From Methanoculleus chikugoensis (GTDB taxonomy: Archaea > Halobacteriota > Methanomicrobia > Methanomicrobiales > Methanoculleaceae): DNA of 64,000 bases. Within the stretch, counting starts at the first letter, position 1. Every line of letters starts with the position of its first letter. The notes below the pieces were generated by a model, which had not been told where the DNA came from, did no database searches, and saw only the letters and a program-made list of their open reading frames with translations. Shown here one piece after another: positions 43,309-54,594 of the stretch. A program made the translations under genes and the position numbers. The DNA lies in NCBI RefSeq assembly GCF_019669965.1, contig NZ_AP019781.1:2109092-2173091 (forward strand). Reading direction: 5' to 3'.

Positions 43309-43758
43309 ATGGCACAGAACGTTATCGATATCCTGAAGCAGGAGCACGAGATGGTGCTCTCGCAACTCTCGGAGCTCTCAAGCACGGGCACGAGCAACCG
43401 GGAGCAGAAGTACACTACCATGAAGAAGAACCTCATATCGCATATGATCGGGGAGGAACAGGCCGTATACCCGAAACTCATGGACTCGGGGATGAAGGAG
43501 ATAGCCCTCGAGTCGATCGAGGAGCACAACGCGGTCAAGACGCTCTTATCCCAGCTCGACAGCGCATCCACGTCGGAGGAGGATGTCTGGGTGGCGAAGA
43601 TAACGGTGATCCAGGAGAACGTGAAACACCATATCAGCGAGGAGGAGGAGCATATCTTCCCCGAGATGCAGCAGAAGATGAGCAGCGCCGAACTCTTGAG
43701 TCTCGGCAGCAGTTACGAAGAGGCAAAGAAGAGCGCGATGCCGATGGCGGCACGCTGA
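43309..43758 (+). CDS. hemerythrin-like HHE protein
   Basis: A 149-residue four-helix protein of the HHE family (PF01814). LKQEHEMVLSQL supplies the first His, LISHMIGEEQAVYPKL the second His and Glu, IEEHNAVKTLL the third, and VKHHISEEEEHIFPEM the last His/Glu cluster. A di-iron site for oxygen, NO or iron handling is expected. In a strict anaerobe an oxygen-scavenging or sensing role is plausible. It is followed 100 bases on by a second, divergent member. Confidence 0.9.
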   Translation: MAQNVIDILKQEHEMVLSQLSELSSTGTSNREQKYTTMKKNLISHMIGEEQAVYPKLMDSGMKEIALESIEEHNAVKTLLSQLDSASTSEEDVWVAKITVIQENVKHHISEEEEHIFPEMQQKMSSAELLSLGSSYEEAKKSAMPMAAR

Positions 43759-43861
43759 GCAACCGGGTGAATGTGTCGGCACCTCTCTTTTTTGGCCGGG
43801 AACGTCCGGGCGAAACCGTTAAGTTCCTCTTCCCCTATTCTCCCCCGGACGGAGGACGCGT

Positions 43862-44299
43862 ATGCCGCAGGTTCTTGAACTGATCCGGGAGGATCACGAT
43901 CTCATCAGGGCGCTCTTCGACGAACTCGAGAGCAATCCCGAGACCCGGGACGTCCGGTGCATCACGCTGCGCCGGGAACTGCCGGGGCACATGCATGCGG
44001 AGGAGGTTACCCTGTATGCACATCTCCAGGACAGGGTTCCGGAGGAGATACGGCGGTCGCTCGACGAGCATAACGAGGTTCGTGCGGCGCTTGCGCGCTT
44101 CGAGAGAATCTCGCTCCAGGACGACGCCTGGTTGCCGGAGCTCCGTGAACTGAGGGAGGATGTGGAAGCGCACTTCACAACGGAGGAGCAGAGAGTCTTC
44201 GCCCTGGCGGAGCAGCACCTCAGCAGAGGCAACCTCTTTGAACTCACCGAGACATTCCAGCAGGAGAAAGAGGCGGCGGCACAGACTGCGGTGATGTGA
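43862..44299 (+). CDS. hemerythrin-like HHE protein, second copy
   Basis: A 145-residue HHE protein: IREDHDLIRALFDEL, LPGHMHAEEVTLYAHL, LDEHNEVRAAL and VEAHFTTEEQRVFALAEQHL carry the His/Glu ligands. It is clearly related to the 43309 gene but diverged, so the tandem pair is old. The start has GGAGG (CGGAGGACGCGT) 5-7 bases upstream. Its end runs up to the fwdB remnant. Confidence 0.9.
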   Translation: MPQVLELIREDHDLIRALFDELESNPETRDVRCITLRRELPGHMHAEEVTLYAHLQDRVPEEIRRSLDEHNEVRAALARFERISLQDDAWLPELRELREDVEAHFTTEEQRVFALAEQHLSRGNLFELTETFQQEKEAAAQTAVM

Positions 44300-44329
44300 C
44301 CTGCCGGTGTTGCACAGTCACGATCAGAG

Positions 44330-44545
44330 CATCGCATCTGCGAACCCCTATCCCGGTCGCATGCGTGGAGGTCGGGTGTGAAAAGAACAGGCTGCCGGAT
44401 GGACCCCATCCCGATCCGGCTGCAGAAGGTTTCCGGCACTGGTCTACCGACCGACGAAGAGGCGCCCTCGCGGGTACTGCACACCGTACAGGAAGAGCGG
44501 CGGTCCGGGTGTGTAGTGCGAACGAGAGCGTTTCGGAGCTCTGGC
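44330..44545 (+). pseudogene. fwdB 3' remnant
   Basis: In one frame IPVACVEVGCE, and after a frameshift TGCRMDPIPIRLQKVSGTGLPTDEEAPSRVLHTVQEERRSG, line up with the C-terminus of the intact FwdB at 46700-46860 (IPVACVGIDCEGTGYRMDSVPIRMKKV and GLPTDEEVLSEILSRVRERR). Only the last 60 or so residues survive. The rest of a second fwdB gene has been lost between here and the hemerythrin gene. Confidence 0.85.
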
Positions 44546-45145
44546 GGTCGGCCGGGACCGCTTCCAGACCCGGGCACCCTCCGGGGGTGGTTACCCCACG
44601 AGCAAGTTAATCAAATATACTCAACAAATACATAATGTTAAATAGTTTAGATATATATTATCAGTACGATGCCACCGTGCTTGCGGTGCATCATGAGATC
44701 GACGGAATGCAAGCGAGGAACCGGAATACCAGAGCAGCATCTCCCGCTGTTGAGAGGTCGACGAAGTAACGATCGCGCCCTGAAATTCTCTCCAAGCATC
44801 AACGTAATGAATCCACAGGGCACCCGGGAGAAGATGAGGGAAACGCACCGGGTAAACGTCGCCCGGGTGCTCTGGAGACGCCATGGAAGCCGGGCAGGAT
44901 CGGCGTCGCCGGCCCTGCCCGACCAACTTTAACGCTGTTTTTGAAGAGACCCTGTGCGGGACCCGGGCTCTAACCGGCATCCGCATGCAGCATGCAGCAT
45001 GCAGATGGCGGGCGGGCGCGTGAGCGCAACCGGACCTGCCCGGGTGCCGGTGGGCCGCCGCCCAGAACAATCACCTCATTACCATTACGGGAAAGTAAAC
45101 ATATTTTCATAACCCTTATCCACGCGGAGGTATGATTGAACTTCT
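44546..45145. other. intergenic region upstream of fwdDB
   Basis: It holds an AT-rich stretch (44600-44665), a hairpin element (44668-44700) that recurs after fwdDB, and near 45090-45115 the likely fwdDB promoter (AAACATATTTTCATAACC). GCATGCAGCATGCAGCATGCAG near 44982-45004 is a short tandem repeat of an 8-base unit. No gene is recognised. Confidence 0.45.
44668..44700. repeat. hairpin element, copy 1
   Basis: GATGCCACCG, a short loop, CGGTGCATCAT and GAGATC. ATGC-ACCG pairs with CGGTGCAT. A related element at 46986-47020 lies at the same distance class downstream of the intact fwdB, so it probably travelled with the fwdB 3' flank when the gene was duplicated. Confidence 0.55.
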
Positions 45146-46909
45146 ATGGACGTTCTCATCACGAGCGGGAGGACGATCGCCCAGGGCAGAAAACTCTACT
45201 ACAAAGACATGCCCGAATATTCCGATGAAACGGCACGCTGTTTCGTCAACCCGTTCGATCTCCTGGAACTCGGGGCCGCGGCAGGCGACTATCTTCTCCT
45301 CTCGACCGGCACGGGAGAAGAGGTGTTCAGTGCCACACCCTGCGACGATCTCGTCTCGGGAACCGTATTCATCCCCTGCGGGCCGCACGCAAATGCAATC
45401 CTGCACGCGACCACGCGGGGAACCGGTGCTCCGGATTACAAATGGCTGGAAGGGACGGTGACCCTGACCCGGAGGCCCCCGCGATCGGGCTGGGATATCC
45501 TCATCGAGGAGGGCGGTGCCGCATGCCCTCCGGTGCCGGCGCCCGTCGGCGGGGAAGACGGGGATCTCGTGACCATCCGCGATGTTGTCTGCCCGCTCTG
45601 CGGGTGCCTCTGCGACGACCTCGTCGTGAAGGTCGGGGGCGGGGCCGTCAGATCGGTCGATAACGCATGCTCGCTTGGTTCGGAGAAGTTCCTGTCGCAG
45701 AGCCGTCTCACGCACCCGATCTCGAACGATGGAGGTACCTGGAAAGCGATCGACTTCGAAGAGGCGATCCGCCGTACCGCGGAGGTCCTCGCCGACGCCG
45801 AACGGCCGCTCCTTTTTGGGTGGAGCGGGACGTCCGCGGAGGCGCAGTGCATCGGCATCCATATCGCCGAAGCGATCGGGGGCGTCATCGACAACTGTTC
45901 GTCGATCTGCCACGGCCCGTCAATCATGGGCATCCAGGAGGCAGGCCACCCGGGATGCACGCTCGGTGCGGTGAAGAACCGGGCCGACGTCGTGATCTAC
46001 TGGGGCTCGAACCCCATCGAGTCGCACCCCCGCCACCTCTCCCGGTATACGACGTTCGTCAACGGGAAGTACCGGGACAACGGGCACCACGACCGAACTC
46101 TTGTCGTCGTGGACATCAGGGAGACCGATACCGCGAAGATTGCCGACGAGTTCATACGGGTCAAGCCGGGCGCGGATTACGCCGTGTTTTCAGCCCTCCG
46201 GGCAATCCTCAGGGGTCACGCGGATATCCTTCCTGCAACCGTCGGAGGCGTCCTGCGGGAGAGGCTGATCTGGCTCGCCGACCTCTGCAGGAACACCCGG
46301 TTCGGGGCGCTCTTCACGGGGATAGGCCTGACGCAGTCTCCCGGCAGGTACAAAAACGTCAGGAACGCCATCCAGCTCGTCGACGAACTCAACCGCCATA
46401 CGAAGTTCACCCTGACACCCATGCGCGGGCACTGGAACGTCAACGGCACCAACCAGACGTTTTCATACCTCACGGGCTACCCCTACGGCGTCGACTTCTC
46501 GCGTGGCACACCGTATTACAACCCCGGCGAGACGACGGCGGTCGATCTGCTCCGCCGGGGCGAGGCCGATGCATGCCTCATCATCGGCGCCGACCCCGGG
46601 GCACACCTGCCGAGGAGGTGCAACGAACACCTCGCAACGATCCCGACCATCGTCATCGATCCGTTCGTCTCGCTCAGCACCTCCTTTGCGGATCTCCATA
46701 TTCCGGTCGCGTGCGTAGGCATCGACTGCGAGGGAACGGGCTACCGGATGGACTCCGTCCCGATCCGGATGAAGAAGGTTCTCTCCTCGGGTCTCCCGAC
46801 CGACGAGGAGGTGCTGTCGGAGATCCTCTCCCGGGTACGGGAGAGACGCCAGCCTTACGGCGTAACCGTCCCGAAGACACCATCTTCAGAGGCGCCGCCG
46901 ATAGCATGA
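45146..46909 (+). CDS. fwdB: formylmethanofuran dehydrogenase, FwdD-FwdB fusion
   Basis: A 587-residue protein joining two subunits of the tungsten/molybdenum formylmethanofuran dehydrogenase, which reduces CO2 to formylmethanofuran in the first step of methanogenesis. Residues 1-130 are the FwdD-like molybdopterin-dinucleotide-binding barrel (MDVLITSGRTIAQGRK, ARCFVNPFDLLELG). From about 148 comes FwdB: the iron-sulfur motif CPLCGCLCDD, then NCSSICHGPS, where Cys255 is the presumed metal ligand (Cys, not Sec). The rest is the pterin-binding body (IGADPGAHLPRRC, LTPMRGHWNVNG). In well-studied methanogens FwdB and FwdD are separate proteins. GGAGG lies unusually far (about 14 bases) before this ATG. 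Confidence 0.92.
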   Translation: MDVLITSGRTIAQGRKLYYKDMPEYSDETARCFVNPFDLLELGAAAGDYLLLSTGTGEEVFSATPCDDLVSGTVFIPCGPHANAILHATTRGTGAPDYKWLEGTVTLTRRPPRSGWDILIEEGGAACPPVPAPVGGEDGDLVTIRDVVCPLCGCLCDDLVVKVGGGAVRSVDNACSLGSEKFLSQSRLTHPISNDGGTWKAIDFEEAIRRTAEVLADAERPLLFGWSGTSAEAQCIGIHIAEAIGGVIDNCSSICHGPSIMGIQEAGHPGCTLGAVKNRADVVIYWGSNPIESHPRHLSRYTTFVNGKYRDNGHHDRTLVVVDIRETDTAKIADEFIRVKPGADYAVFSALRAILRGHADILPATVGGVLRERLIWLADLCRNTRFGALFTGIGLTQSPGRYKNVRNAIQLVDELNRHTKFTLTPMRGHWNVNGTNQTFSYLTGYPYGVDFSRGTPYYNPGETTAVDLLRRGEADACLIIGADPGAHLPRRCNEHLATIPTIVIDPFVSLSTSFADLHIPVACVGIDCEGTGYRMDSVPIRMKKVLSSGLPTDEEVLSEILSRVRERRQPYGVTVPKTPSSEAPPIA

Positions 46910-46985
46910 TGTGCGCCGCACGAGTAAAGGTAAATAGTTCGACACAGAACAAAAGTTAAATATACAACACAGTCAACAGATAAAA

Positions 46986-47020
46986 TGGTGCCACCGCAGT
47001 GGCGGCGCATCATTGAGATC
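46986..47020. repeat. hairpin element, copy 2
   Basis: GGTGCCACCGC, AGTG, GCGGCGCATCATT and GAGATC, alike in sequence and folding to the element at 44668-44700. Located 77 bases after the fwdDB stop. The rest of the gap to the 5S gene (46910-47298) has no other recognised feature. Confidence 0.55.
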
Positions 47021-47298
47021 CAATTGTAAAACCTCAATTCCATCAAACCAAACCGCGGAACACCGCGAACGCCGGGAACGGGGAAGAGCCCGATCGGGCA
47101 TCGTGCCGGATGTCCAGGGAGGCGCTTCAACGGGGCGAAAGGGATTCTTCCCGCTCTTCTCCACCCCTGGTTTTCAGTTTTGTACTCGTATCGACGTAAT
47201 AACGTGCGTTACGCAGAAGAAGAACGATCGATTGCGAGCGTTCGCACGGAAGAAGAACAGAGTTGAAACTCTAAGAACAGTTTTCAGAGTAAAGGGAG

Positions 47299-47424
47299 GT
47301 AATAGCAGCGAGTCGGGCTTCCCGAGGGCTCGCGCACCTCAGTACCACACGGCACGTGGGAGGGCTTAACTGCTGGGTTCGGAATGGGTCCAGGTGTTTC
47401 CCCTCTGCTATGGCCGCTATTACC
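47299..47424 (-). rRNA. rrf: 5S ribosomal RNA
   Basis: On the minus strand the RNA runs from GGTAATAGCGGCC through CCATTCCGAACCCAGCAGTTAAGCC and GGTACTGAGGTGCG to CTGCTATTACC. The terminal helix and loop sequences are those of archaeal 5S rRNA. It is the last gene of the rRNA operon. Ends are estimated from the terminal stem. Confidence 0.9.
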
Positions 47425-47510
47425 AGTTACATCCAGGTATGAAGTGTCGGTCGAGTCGAAAACCCCTGTGGGGTTTTCTCCCCAATCGGCCGCTTCGCGC
47501 CCGAATGGAA

Positions 47511-47581
47511 GCCAAGGCCCGGACTTGAACCGGGGTGTAGTTGATCTGCAGTCAACCGCGTGGCCGCTCCGCCACCTTGGC
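47511..47581 (-). tRNA. tRNA-Cys (GCA)
   Basis: The acceptor arms GCCAAGG and CCTTGGC pair fully. The anticodon loop CTGCAGA gives GCA (Cys) and the T-loop reads GGTTCAAGTCC. It lies between 23S and 5S, whereas tRNA-Cys, when rRNA-linked in methanogens, is usually placed after 5S. Confidence 0.92.
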
Positions 47582-47646
47582 AAGCTGTGCTACCTCAATA
47601 GTTTAGTTCTCCTTTTTATTTAAGGATTACTCACTTGAGGTGTTTT

Positions 47647-47682
47647 GGTGCGTACTCCGGATTTCGTCTGAGTTCAGCGGAC
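47647..47682 (-). other. 3' arm of the 23S processing stem
   Basis: GTGCGTACTCCGGA and GAGTTCAGCGGAC are complementary, with small bulges, to 50593-50630 on the other side of 23S. This is the pre-rRNA helix cut by the archaeal splicing endonuclease. Confidence 0.7.
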
Positions 47683-47683
47683 G

Positions 47684-50592
<2,909 letters not shown>

Positions 50593-50630
50593 GTTCCGCT
50601 GAACTCATTTAACGTCCAGAGTACGCACCT
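50593..50630 (-). other. 5' arm of the 23S processing stem
   Basis: GGTGCGTACTCTGGACG followed by GAGTTCAGCGGAAC on the minus strand. It pairs with 47647-47682 to close the 23S precursor loop. Confidence 0.7.
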
Positions 50631-50726
50631 ATACACAGCCTCCTCAGGTCAAAAGACCTTCAGCCCTTCCCCGGTGATTCACATCTCCGGGTGCATCGAA
50701 GGCAGGAAGGGATGCTTCCTGCCCAG

Positions 50727-50799
50727 TGGACTCAGGGGGATTTGAACCCCCGGCCTCCGCCTCGCAAAGGCGGCGCTCTTCCAACTGAGCTATGAGCCC
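50727..50799 (-). tRNA. tRNA-Ala (TGC)
   Basis: The acceptor GGGCTCA pairs with TGAGTCC. The D-arm AGCTCAGTTGGAAGAGC, anticodon loop with TGC (Ala) and T-loop GGTTCAAATCC are all present. It occupies the usual 16S-23S spacer position. Confidence 0.95.
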
Positions 50800-50866
50800 G
50801 AATCTCCCGTTGACATCGGCAATTTTACGTTTTGTCCAGCAACCGCTTGACCCAAGTAATTTCATT

Positions 50867-52333
<1,467 letters not shown>

Positions 52334-52478
52334 TTGGAAGTAATGCACACTACTAAACTTGGGAGGAATTAGCGGTTACTGAACAAATTTCCGCATTGCC
52401 AATGCCAACGTCAGAACCAACCCGCGTCACAGCGCGGTTGCGTCGGTTCTCCATCAACAGGAAAACAATGTTTATTTT

Positions 52479-52496
52479 ACAAGTATTTAAACATAT
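52479..52496 (-). promoter_or_regulatory. tandem rRNA promoter unit 1
   Basis: Minus-strand TATA-like TTTAAATACTTG, flanked by GGAAACATATGTTT and AACATTGTTTTCC, which mirror each other. It is the nearest of six evenly spaced units to the 16S gene. Confidence 0.55.
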
Positions 52497-52618
52497 GTTT
52501 CCTGCATCGGATTCGAGAGCAAGTCTCGAACCTTCATATCCGTTTTGAATACAGGGAACTCGGCCCAAACCGGGTCGCGAGAGTTCACCTGTGAGGGAAT
52601 TAACGTTTGTGTTTGAAC

Positions 52619-52632
52619 ACATATAAACGTTT
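52619..52632 (-). promoter_or_regulatory. tandem rRNA promoter unit 2
   Basis: Minus-strand AAACGTTTATATGTG, a strong archaeal TATA box, with CACAAACGTTAATTCC about 15 bases downstream where transcription could begin. Confidence 0.55.
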
Positions 52633-52761
52633 TCATCCCGCTTCAGGATCCACCCCGGAGATTCCCGAAGGATCTCCGGCCCGATCCGGGAACTGTCCGG
52701 AAATTTGCGTTCCGAACTCCCAGATGTTTCACCTGCGCAGGAACATATGTTTGTGAGTCAT

Positions 52762-52775
52762 CACATATAAACATT
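52762..52775 (-). promoter_or_regulatory. tandem rRNA promoter unit 3
   Basis: Minus-strand AATGTTTATATGTG followed downstream by ACAAACATATGTTCC. About 143 bases from unit 2. Confidence 0.6.
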
Positions 52776-52881
52776 GTTCCTGCCCGGGTTCCGGGCCGAA
52801 GACTGAACACATATTCCCGGCCCCTGCGCCCGCATCGCGGGCGCATGAGTTCATTTTGTGAGAATATATGTCGGATCTCCA

Positions 52882-52896
52882 GACATATAAACATTG
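52882..52896 (-). promoter_or_regulatory. tandem rRNA promoter unit 4
   Basis: Minus-strand AATGTTTATATGTCTGG followed downstream by CGACATATATTCTCAC. About 120 bases from unit 3. Confidence 0.6.
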
Positions 52897-53026
52897 TCAC
52901 CCTGCATCAGACCCGAATCAATTGTCGGGCCCTCACAGCGGTTGAGGGGACACGAGATCAGACCACCCCGGAAGGGCTGCACGATCCGACGTCCTGACAA
53001 CACAGCCTTACTATGTTGTCACCAAT

Positions 53027-53041
53027 GCTATATAAACATTT
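53027..53041 (-). promoter_or_regulatory. tandem rRNA promoter unit 5
   Basis: Minus-strand GGAAATGTTTATATAGC followed downstream by GACAACATAGTAAGG. About 146 bases from unit 4. Confidence 0.55.
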
Positions 53042-53173
53042 CCCTGCTTTGTCGGATCCAAGCACGTGGCTTCGACCCCCATAAACGTTGAGATCTCCGG
53101 ACGTTCTGCACATCCCGTGCAGAATTCGCGCGGATTTTGCTCCCAACTTGACTATTACATGTTGATGCTGGAG

Positions 53174-53188
53174 GTATTTATACATTTA
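53174..53188 (-). promoter_or_regulatory. tandem rRNA promoter unit 6
   Basis: Minus-strand GTAAATGTATAAATACC followed downstream by ATCAACATGTAATAG. About 147 bases from unit 5 and the farthest from the 16S gene. Confidence 0.5.
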
Positions 53189-53516
53189 CCCCGCACCGGT
53201 TCAGAAAAGTGGAATCGCACTGTCGAACTCTCCGGATTCACCCCTCAAAAGACCTCGCCGGAAGGCAGGAGCGCGGGTAAGATCCCATGCGCGCAGTCCC
53301 ATCGATCACGGAGCGGGCATAATTATCGCAGGCATAGGGCGAACGGCGCTATCAGATCGGGGATGAGAGGTCCCGATCCAGAACAGGACCACGGCATCTA
53401 AGGTTTCACATAACGCCGCCCCCATCTACCCTTCGCACCTGACGATGCTCACACCCCGGCTCTTCAGCCTGTCGCGCCGTCCCGGCAGTCGCGCTCCGGA
53501 GTGTCGCACTCCGTTT

Positions 53517-53626
53517 TCGCGCGAAACCGCGAAGGACGACTTTCCCGAAGGGTGCGATGGCCCGCAGGGCCGGAGCTTGAGAAACCCGAAAGGTTTCGGA
53601 CAGGAGTTCGAGCACCGGAGGTGCGG
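53517..53626 (+). repeat. dispersed GC-rich repeat, copy A
   Basis: Contains the words GCGCGAAACCGCGAAGGACGA, TTTCCCGAAGGGTGCGA and GAGTTCGAGCACCGGAGGTG in this order. The same words occur in the same order on the minus strand at 63639-63558. It lies in the 600-base gene-free stretch (53200-53823) between the rRNA promoters and scpA, which otherwise shows only smaller palindromic fragments. Confidence 0.75.
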
Positions 53627-53823
53627 AGTGCGGCCCCCCCTGTGGGGGGAGCATGGGCACCGTCAGGTGCGAAAGACAACGCCCTTTGACCCATCGTGCC
53701 TCCGGTGCGCCAACTCCGCTCAGGGCGAAACGTCACCCTTTGCGTGAGTTTTCAGTAGAGGAGAACGACCTCACGCGTTGAGCGCGAAAGGCTGTTGAAA
53801 GTTTGACGGGAGTTTCCTCAGGG

Positions 53824-54594
53824 CTATGGCGAAGTAGTGTGATCGGCCTCTGCGGCATCGTTGTCGGGGATCTGCTCGCCGACATAGATCTCACCGAAGA
53901 ACTCGTCCTGCCAGAGCGCGAGTTTGCCCTCGAGCATCAGGAAGAGGAGCGGGATGTAGATATCGCGGCGGCTCCGCCCTATGGCGCCGGAGAGATCGCC
54001 GAGCGTCAGGACATCCCCATTCGGGGCAGCGCGCCGGAACTCCTTCATGACGACCTCGACCGCACCCTGGTACCCCTCGTCGTGCGCCACCGCCACCACA
54101 TCCCGGGCATCGAGATCGAGGTCCGGCTCGCGCGGCACGGAGACCCGTTTGCGCTGCCTGCGCCGCTGCTCCTTCTCCGCCGTTTTGAGCTGCTTGATGA
54201 GCTCGTAGAGCGTGACCGGCGGGCGTTTCCGCAGGTTCTTTCGCCCCAGACGACGCTGGATCTCCCGCTCCAGGCGGCCTATCGGCTCGGTCTCCCCGCC
54301 CGACTCGAAGTCGAACCCGAGATCATCAAACGACTCCTCCTCGTCATCATCAAACGAATCCTCGTCCTCTTCTTCGCCCCAGCCATCGAGGTAATCCGAC
54401 TTCAGGCGCAGCAGGCACGCGGCATAAAAGAGCGTCCTCCCCGATATCCGCAGGTCGAGTTCCTTCCGGCGGTCGAGTTCGGCGAGGAACCGGTCCGTCA
54501 CATCAACGATATCGATGTTCCAGGGATCGACCTCTCCCCGCTCGGCCATGCCGGCCAGGATCTCGACAGGTTCCTCATCCATTGTTCTGCACAC
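53824..54594 (-). CDS. scpA: ScpA kleisin-like segregation protein
   Basis: A 256-residue kleisin that should bridge the SMC heads. It opens with EPVEILAGMAERGEVDPWNIDIVDVTDRFLAELD, the ScpA N-terminal helical domain, has a long acidic linker (EEDEDSFDDDEEESFDD) and ends in a winged-helix-like domain (RRDIYIPLLFLMLEGKLALWQDEFFGEIYV). It overlaps smc by 20 bp, so the two are made together. No scpB-like gene follows; the downstream side is a repeat-containing gap. Confidence 0.9.
   Translation of the reverse strand: MCRTMDEEPVEILAGMAERGEVDPWNIDIVDVTDRFLAELDRRKELDLRISGRTLFYAACLLRLKSDYLDGWGEEEDEDSFDDDEEESFDDLGFDFESGGETEPIGRLEREIQRRLGRKNLRKRPPVTLYELIKQLKTAEKEQRRRQRKRVSVPREPDLDLDARDVVAVAHDEGYQGAVEVVMKEFRRAAPNGDVLTLGDLSGAIGRSRRDIYIPLLFLMLEGKLALWQDEFFGEIYVGEQIPDNDAAEADHTTSP

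Noticed and set aside
44668-44700. SECIS-like element for selenocysteine insertion near fwdB
   Set aside because: FwdB has Cys, not an in-frame TGA, at the metal-ligand position, and archaeal SECIS elements are known from Methanococcales and Methanopyrus. The hairpin does not show the GAA-A purine bulge.
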